Source: Oceanobacter sp045430275
GTDB taxonomy: Bacteria > Pseudomonadota > Gammaproteobacteria > Pseudomonadales > Oceanobacteraceae
Assembly: GCA_045430275.1 (NCBI GenBank)
Contig: JAILXU010000007.1
Coordinates: forward strand, 1-64,000
Length of the DNA stretch: 64,000 nt
Direction of reading: 5' to 3'
The position numbers and the translations under genes were made by a program. Below are positions 59,670 to 64,000 of the stretch, in pieces (position 1 is the stretch's first letter; every line of letters starts with the position of its first letter). Under the pieces are notes generated by a model, which was not told the origin of the DNA, made no database searches, and saw nothing but the letters and a program-made list of their open reading frames with translations.

Positions 59670-60017
59670 ATGAAGTACATCCCGACCGCCCTGTTACTCA
59701 CCGCCTTGCTCAGCGCGCCCACCATGGCCAACAAGCTGGAATCCTACGTTGAAGACGCCAGGGAAAAAGTCAGCGATGTGGCTGGCGACGTGTCCGAGTG
59801 GAGCAAGGACAAGGCTGAAGATGCCGCCGAATGGAGCAAAGATGCCTTAAAGGATGCATCCGATGTCAGCAAGGAAACGCTCAAGGATGCCGCCGAATGG
59901 AGCAAGGACAAGGCCGAGGTTGCCGTTGACTGGAGTAAAGACAAAGCCGGTGATGCCAAGGAATGGGCTGAAGAAAACATCGTCGATGACAAGCCCTGGT
60001 GGAAATTCTGGGAATAA
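59670..60017 (+). CDS. Secreted LEA-like protein with 11-residue repeats
   Basis: A 115-residue protein with a signal peptide (cut near TMA|NK). The body is five 11-residue repeats of EWSKDKAEDAA type (EWSKDALKDAS, DVSKETLKDAA, EWSKDKAEVAV, DWSKDKAGDAK) and a Trp-rich end DDKPWWKFWE. Such repeats form amphipathic helices, as in group-3 LEA proteins and related bacterial stress proteins. The ATG is followed 70 bp later by yegD, so it may be co-transcribed with this Hsp70-like gene. Function, perhaps membrane or protein protection, is inferred. Confidence 0.65.
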   Translation: MKYIPTALLLTALLSAPTMANKLESYVEDAREKVSDVAGDVSEWSKDKAEDAAEWSKDALKDASDVSKETLKDAAEWSKDKAEVAVDWSKDKAGDAKEWAEENIVDDKPWWKFWE

Positions 60018-60087
60018 ACCCACACCTTGACCTGCCTCCTCGCTGTGATACCGTGCGCGGCTTTTTTGCGGCGAGACAGAAACACTC

Positions 60088-61467
60088 ATGATCTGCGGAT
60101 TCGACTACGGCACCTCCAATTGTGCCATTGGCACCCTGGTACAAGACACAGTACAACTGGCAACCGTCGATCAGGATGAACACGGTCAGGGCAAAGCCTT
60201 TATGCCGTCCGCGCTCTACGCCCTCGGGCGCGAACTGATTTGTGAACAGGTCGGTCGGTCGCTCCCTCCCGGCTCCCAACGAGACGACTTTGTAGAGCAA
60301 CGTCGCGGCCCGCTGCAACTGGCTCAACGGGTACGCCGGGAATTGGACATCGCCCCGGACGAGCAGTCCATGTTCGTCGGCCACCACGCCTTTCAGCACT
60401 ACTTCGACGACCCGGAAGAAGGCTATTTCGTCAAGTCACCCAAGTCGTTTCTGGGAGCCAGCGGCCTGAGACCCGAATTCGTCCACTTCTTTGAAGACAT
60501 CGTCACCGCCATGATGCAGACGGTCAAACAGCGCGCCGAAGCGTCGCTGGGCCATGCACTGACCCACACGGTGATTGGCCGACCGGTCAATTTTCAGGGC
60601 ATGGATGCCGAACACAGCAACCGTCAGGCGCTGGCAATTCTGACCACGGCGGCACAGCGCAGCGGTTTCAAACACATCGAATTCCTCTACGAGCCCATCG
60701 CCGCTGGACTCGGATTTGAACGTCACCTGAGCGACAACCAGACCGTATTGGTAGTGGATATTGGCGGCGGCACCAGTGACTGCGCCATGGTGCGCATGGG
60801 GCCGGATCATCGCGGCAAGACCGACCGCAGCGCCGATTTCCTTGGCCATACCGGTGAACGGATTGGCGGTAACGACCTCGACATTCAACTGGCGGGCAAA
60901 CAACTGATGCCGCTGTTTGGCATGGATGCACCGCTGAAAAGCGGCAAACCCATGGGTACCCAGACTTTTCTGGATGCCGTGCGCACCAACGACGTCAGCG
61001 CCCTGACCCGCTTCAGCAGCCTCGAAACCACCCTGTATCTGGAACAACTGCAACGTGACTGCCTGCAGCCGGAACGCATCGCTCGCTTGCTGAAACTGCA
61101 GAAAAACCGCCAGAACCAGCAACTGGTGCGCCAGGCCGAGCAAGCCAAGATTGCCCTTTCAGACGACGACACAACCCGCGTTTTACTGGATTACGTTGAG
61201 CAAGGGCTGAGCACCGAGATCAACCGGGAAGGCTTTCAGAATGCTATTGAACGACCGCTAGAGCGCATCACACGGCTGATGCAGGAAGCCATTAATCAGG
61301 CAGGCAGTCGCCCGGACGCTATTTTTATTACCGGTGGCAGTGCCCGTTCCCCCATGCTGCGTCAGGCCATTGCACAAACGCTGGGCGAGATTCCCGTGCT
61401 GGATGGCGACCACTTCGGTAGCGTGGTGTCTGGCCTGACCGAATGGGCGGATATTGTGCATCGCTGA
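60088..61467 (+). CDS. yegD: YegD-type Hsp70-family protein
   Basis: A 459-residue Hsp70/actin-fold ATPase with no substrate-binding C-terminus. It has phosphate loop 1 GFDYGTSNCAIG, phosphate loop 2 VLVVDIGGGTSDCAM, adenosine motif ITGGSARSPMLRQAI, and FEPI-like YEPIAAGLGFE. YegD of E. coli is an uncharacterised Hsp70-like chaperone. It starts at an ATG and ends exactly where the convergent PAS-GGDEF-EAL gene ends; no terminator is seen between them. Confidence 0.92.
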   Translation: MICGFDYGTSNCAIGTLVQDTVQLATVDQDEHGQGKAFMPSALYALGRELICEQVGRSLPPGSQRDDFVEQRRGPLQLAQRVRRELDIAPDEQSMFVGHHAFQHYFDDPEEGYFVKSPKSFLGASGLRPEFVHFFEDIVTAMMQTVKQRAEASLGHALTHTVIGRPVNFQGMDAEHSNRQALAILTTAAQRSGFKHIEFLYEPIAAGLGFERHLSDNQTVLVVDIGGGTSDCAMVRMGPDHRGKTDRSADFLGHTGERIGGNDLDIQLAGKQLMPLFGMDAPLKSGKPMGTQTFLDAVRTNDVSALTRFSSLETTLYLEQLQRDCLQPERIARLLKLQKNRQNQQLVRQAEQAKIALSDDDTTRVLLDYVEQGLSTEINREGFQNAIERPLERITRLMQEAINQAGSRPDAIFITGGSARSPMLRQAIAQTLGEIPVLDGDHFGSVVSGLTEWADIVHR

Positions 61468-64000
61468 TCACGATGTCTTCAGCAAATGCGCGATCGACAA
61501 CCCACCCGGCACATCGGCAAACTGCTCCAGAGGTCGCGGTTTGCCACCCAGATAGCCCTGCACCATGTCACAGCCCAATTGCCGCAGTATGTCCAGCTGA
61601 TCCGGGGTTTCGACCCCCTCGGCAATCACTTTCATATTCAGGGCATGGGCCATGTTAATGGTGGCCTCAACGATCAGGCGATCGTTCGGGTCTTTGTTCA
61701 TATCACGGATAAACTGGCAGTCAATCTTCAGGCTGGAGGCATGCAACTGCCGCAGTGAGACCAGCGATGAATAGCCGGTGCCAAAATCGTCGATGGCAAT
61801 TCTTAAACCGTGCTGACGGGCCTGCTCCAGCAGTGCTTTAACGTCTTCCTTGACGTCCGAGTACGCCGTCTCGGTAATTTCGATTTCAAACACACCCAGA
61901 CCCAGACCGGACTGACGCAAGCAATCCAGCAGCTCGGCCACGTGATCCGGGTCTTTTAATTGCATTCTGGAGACGTTGAGAGACAAGGGGGCGAACGGCA
62001 CATTCAGACTGGAGAACAAGCGCGCATGCCGACACGCCTCTTGCGCAACCCAGAGGCCCAGATCCCGAATCAGCCCACGCTGCTCCGCAATGGGAATAAA
62101 TTCACTCGGGCTGATACACCCCAGCGTCGAAGACGTCCAGCGCATCAGCAGTTCGTAGCCAGACAACTGTCCACACGGCAAATGAAACTTGGGCTGGACA
62201 TGCATTTGCAGTTCGTTGCGAGACAAAGCCAGCGCTAACTGGCGTGCGATTTCCGCTTCGTAGCGGACTTTCTCGGCCATTGCACGCTCGTAAAACGCCA
62301 CATTTCCCCGACCGCGCGCTTTTGCCTGATACAAGGCCATGTCCGCCCGTGACAGCATCACATCCGGGGACACATCAGTGCCATCGAACACGTACACGCC
62401 CATACTGGTGCCGGTCATGATTTCCCGAAAGTCGATCAATACCGGCTGACTGATCGCGGCGACCAGACGCTCACACAACGGCGCAATTTCAGACGCGTCC
62501 TCCACATCCGACATGATAATGACAAACTCATCACCGCCCAGGCGCGCCACCATATCTTGTGCCCGAATGGCCCCTGTCAAACGCAAGGCAACCTGCTGCA
62601 GCAATTTGTCACCCGTGGGGTGGCCCTGCGTGTCATTCACGTCTTTGAAGTGATCCAGATCGAGAATCAGCAAAGCAAACTGGCTGCCCGCCATCAGGGC
62701 GCGACCACGCTCCTGTTCCAGCGTTTCCAGAAATCGGCGGCGATTGGGTAAACCGGTCAGCGGATCATTATAAGCCAGCTCCCGGATTTGCTGTTCTGCA
62801 GCCTGGCGTTCGGAGATATCGTGAAAAATCACCACAGCACCCGTCAGCTCATCGTCACGCACGATGGGCGTACTCCAGTACTCGACCGGAAAATAGCTGC
62901 CATCTTTACGCCAGAGCACTTCATCTTCCACGTGATACGACTGCCCAACCACAGCGGCTCGGCCCATGCGACAATCGCTCCGCGCCAGGGGCCGACCACA
63001 CGCACTGGCGTAGTGAATCAATTCATGATTGCACCGCCCGACCATTTCAGATACGCTATAACCCAGCATGCGCGCGGCGGCTGGATTCACGAACGTCATC
63101 ACGCCCTGGGTATCCAACCCAAAAATACCTTCGTTGGAAAACTCCAGCAGCAAGCGGGATTGCTCTTCCGCCTTGTTGAGTGCCTGCTCGGTTTCCAGCC
63201 GTTCAGTGATGTCATCCACAATCCAGATCACACCCTTGCTCAAGTCCGCTGGACGGTTCTCATCCATCGCCCGTCCCGACAAACTGACCCACACCCGGCT
63301 ACCATCCTGGCGTGACAGCGGGTATTCAACCTGAAACAGATCCTGGTAGGCCAACTGGCGATAGTACTGCTGACCGAATGTCTGAAAATGCACTTCATCA
63401 ATGTGCAACTGCCGCATGCTGATCTGGGCCATGTCGGCTGCCGATGCAAAACCGAAAATATCCGCCAGACGCTGATTACCCTGTTCAAATACCCTGTCGC
63501 CCTTCAGCATCATGATGCCGACATTGGCATTTTGAAAAATAGCGTTTAGCTGCGATTCACGCTGGTGCATTCGGTGCAGCATGGCCTTGCGATCATCAAT
63601 GTTCTGAATCATTCCGACCAGAAATTGCTGACCGTCGTAATCCACGCGAGAAACCGACACCTCCGCGCATTCGCAGTAATCACGGGCGAAGCACTGGCTT
63701 TCAAAGCTGACTTGCTCAACACCGTCTTTCATTCGTTGCAGGGCTGTCAGATTGTCACGGGCAAAACGGGCATTCAGCGCGTGCAGGGAAATAACGTCTT
63801 TATTGGTTTGCCCGAGCAAATGTCGGGCGCTGTGGTTGGCGTATATCAGATTTAACGACGCATCAGCTACTAATACGTACAGTGGGTCGGGCGATATATT
63901 GACAATCGCATTCAGAAAACCCAATTCCTTTTCAGCTTCAATTCTGGAGGTCACATCCACCAGATAACCGTGGTAATGCGTGATCAAACCGCTGTCATTG
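61468..64000 (-). CDS. Multi-PAS GGDEF-EAL protein, 5' end beyond the window
   Basis: At least 843 residues. At least three PAS domains can be traced (about 20-130, 150-265, 280-395; VNPAAARMLGYSVSEMVGRCNHELIHYASACGRPL). They are followed by GGDEF (RLGGDEFVIIMS, intact), where I see no clear RxxD inhibitory site upstream, and EAL. The EAL motif reads ELL in GYELLMRW, with the rest (IAIDDFGTGYSSL; FIRDMNKD; VIAEGVET) intact. It may make or degrade c-di-GMP. The frame stays open to the right edge, with no start visible. Confidence 0.92.
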   Translation of the reverse strand, partial: NDSGLITHYHGYLVDVTSRIEAEKELGFLNAIVNISPDPLYVLVADASLNLIYANHSARHLLGQTNKDVISLHALNARFARDNLTALQRMKDGVEQVSFESQCFARDYCECAEVSVSRVDYDGQQFLVGMIQNIDDRKAMLHRMHQRESQLNAIFQNANVGIMMLKGDRVFEQGNQRLADIFGFASAADMAQISMRQLHIDEVHFQTFGQQYYRQLAYQDLFQVEYPLSRQDGSRVWVSLSGRAMDENRPADLSKGVIWIVDDITERLETEQALNKAEEQSRLLLEFSNEGIFGLDTQGVMTFVNPAAARMLGYSVSEMVGRCNHELIHYASACGRPLARSDCRMGRAAVVGQSYHVEDEVLWRKDGSYFPVEYWSTPIVRDDELTGAVVIFHDISERQAAEQQIRELAYNDPLTGLPNRRRFLETLEQERGRALMAGSQFALLILDLDHFKDVNDTQGHPTGDKLLQQVALRLTGAIRAQDMVARLGGDEFVIIMSDVEDASEIAPLCERLVAAISQPVLIDFREIMTGTSMGVYVFDGTDVSPDVMLSRADMALYQAKARGRGNVAFYERAMAEKVRYEAEIARQLALALSRNELQMHVQPKFHLPCGQLSGYELLMRWTSSTLGCISPSEFIPIAEQRGLIRDLGLWVAQEACRHARLFSSLNVPFAPLSLNVSRMQLKDPDHVAELLDCLRQSGLGLGVFEIEITETAYSDVKEDVKALLEQARQHGLRIAIDDFGTGYSSLVSLRQLHASSLKIDCQFIRDMNKDPNDRLIVEATINMAHALNMKVIAEGVETPDQLDILRQLGCDMVQGYLGGKPRPLEQFADVPGGLSIAHLLKTS

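Overview
The window looks like a chromosomal segment of a free-living, probably marine gammaproteobacterium of the Oceanospirillales/Saccharospirillaceae kind. This is inferred from gene content only: MlaA, a GcvR-gcvTHP cluster, YegD, YgiQ, Upp/UraA, TRAP-type solute-binding proteins, a Fur-like box and a RAYT with REP palindromes. No rRNA, tRNA or CRISPR array was seen. Most genes are GC-rich, but several short blocks are visibly AT-rich and look acquired.

Layout. 1-0.12 kb: left-edge fragment of an IS3-like element. 0.2-5.4 kb: NlpC/P60 lipoprotein, a ClpP-fold-like secreted lipoprotein with an RTX-like tail, an OmpR/EnvZ-type two-component pair, and a LysE-type exporter. 5.4-7.3 kb: small membrane protein and an AT-rich island of three unknown genes. 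7.4-17.98 kb: LMW phosphatase-like protein, Gld-type ABC operon (ATPase, permease-GldG fusion, DUF4340), upp-uraA, SRPBCC lipoprotein, VOC protein, AraC regulator and AhpD-like protein. 18-20.4 kb: YgiQ radical SAM protein. 20.5-29.1 kb: type I restriction locus with an unusual giant HsdM fusion, an interposed AAA/PD-(D/E)XK gene, and HsdR. 29.3-34.3 kb: GST, then a TRAP solute-binding protein, CheA-like kinase, CheY-like receiver and CheX in one apparent operon. 35-38.3 kb: Fur-box-preceded operon of an RCC1 beta-propeller lipoprotein and a di-haem (DUF1111) lipoprotein. 38-41.5 kb: two tandem units, each made of the DUF1111 3' end, an AT-rich cargo gene on the opposite strand and a conserved non-coding repeat. 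41.6-44.9 kb: mlaA, then a copper-type RiPP locus (hvfA-hvfB-hvfC). 45-53 kb: SemiSWEET, bacteriohemerythrin, hom, gcvR, gcvT-gcvH-gcvP. 53-55 kb: REP palindromes with their RAYT and a second DctP paralogue. 55-64 kb: YbfF esterase, a delta-class carbonic anhydrase-like protein, periplasmic proteins, DUF945, an 11-mer-repeat protein, YegD and a PAS-GGDEF-EAL protein that runs off the right edge.

The strongest candidate for an unusual system is the hvf locus at 42.5-44.9 kb. A secreted precursor carries eight 17-residue repeats with 16 EGKCG-type motifs. It is followed by an attenuator-like hairpin and then the multinuclear iron oxygenase (MNIO/DUF692) and its DUF2063 partner, which in the known family install copper-binding groups on such cysteines. 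Other notable points are the TRAP-binding-protein/CheA/CheY/CheX signalling operon, the HsdM-TRD-HEPN-like fusion, and the repeat-associated cargo cassettes at 7.3, 40.1 and 41.3 kb.
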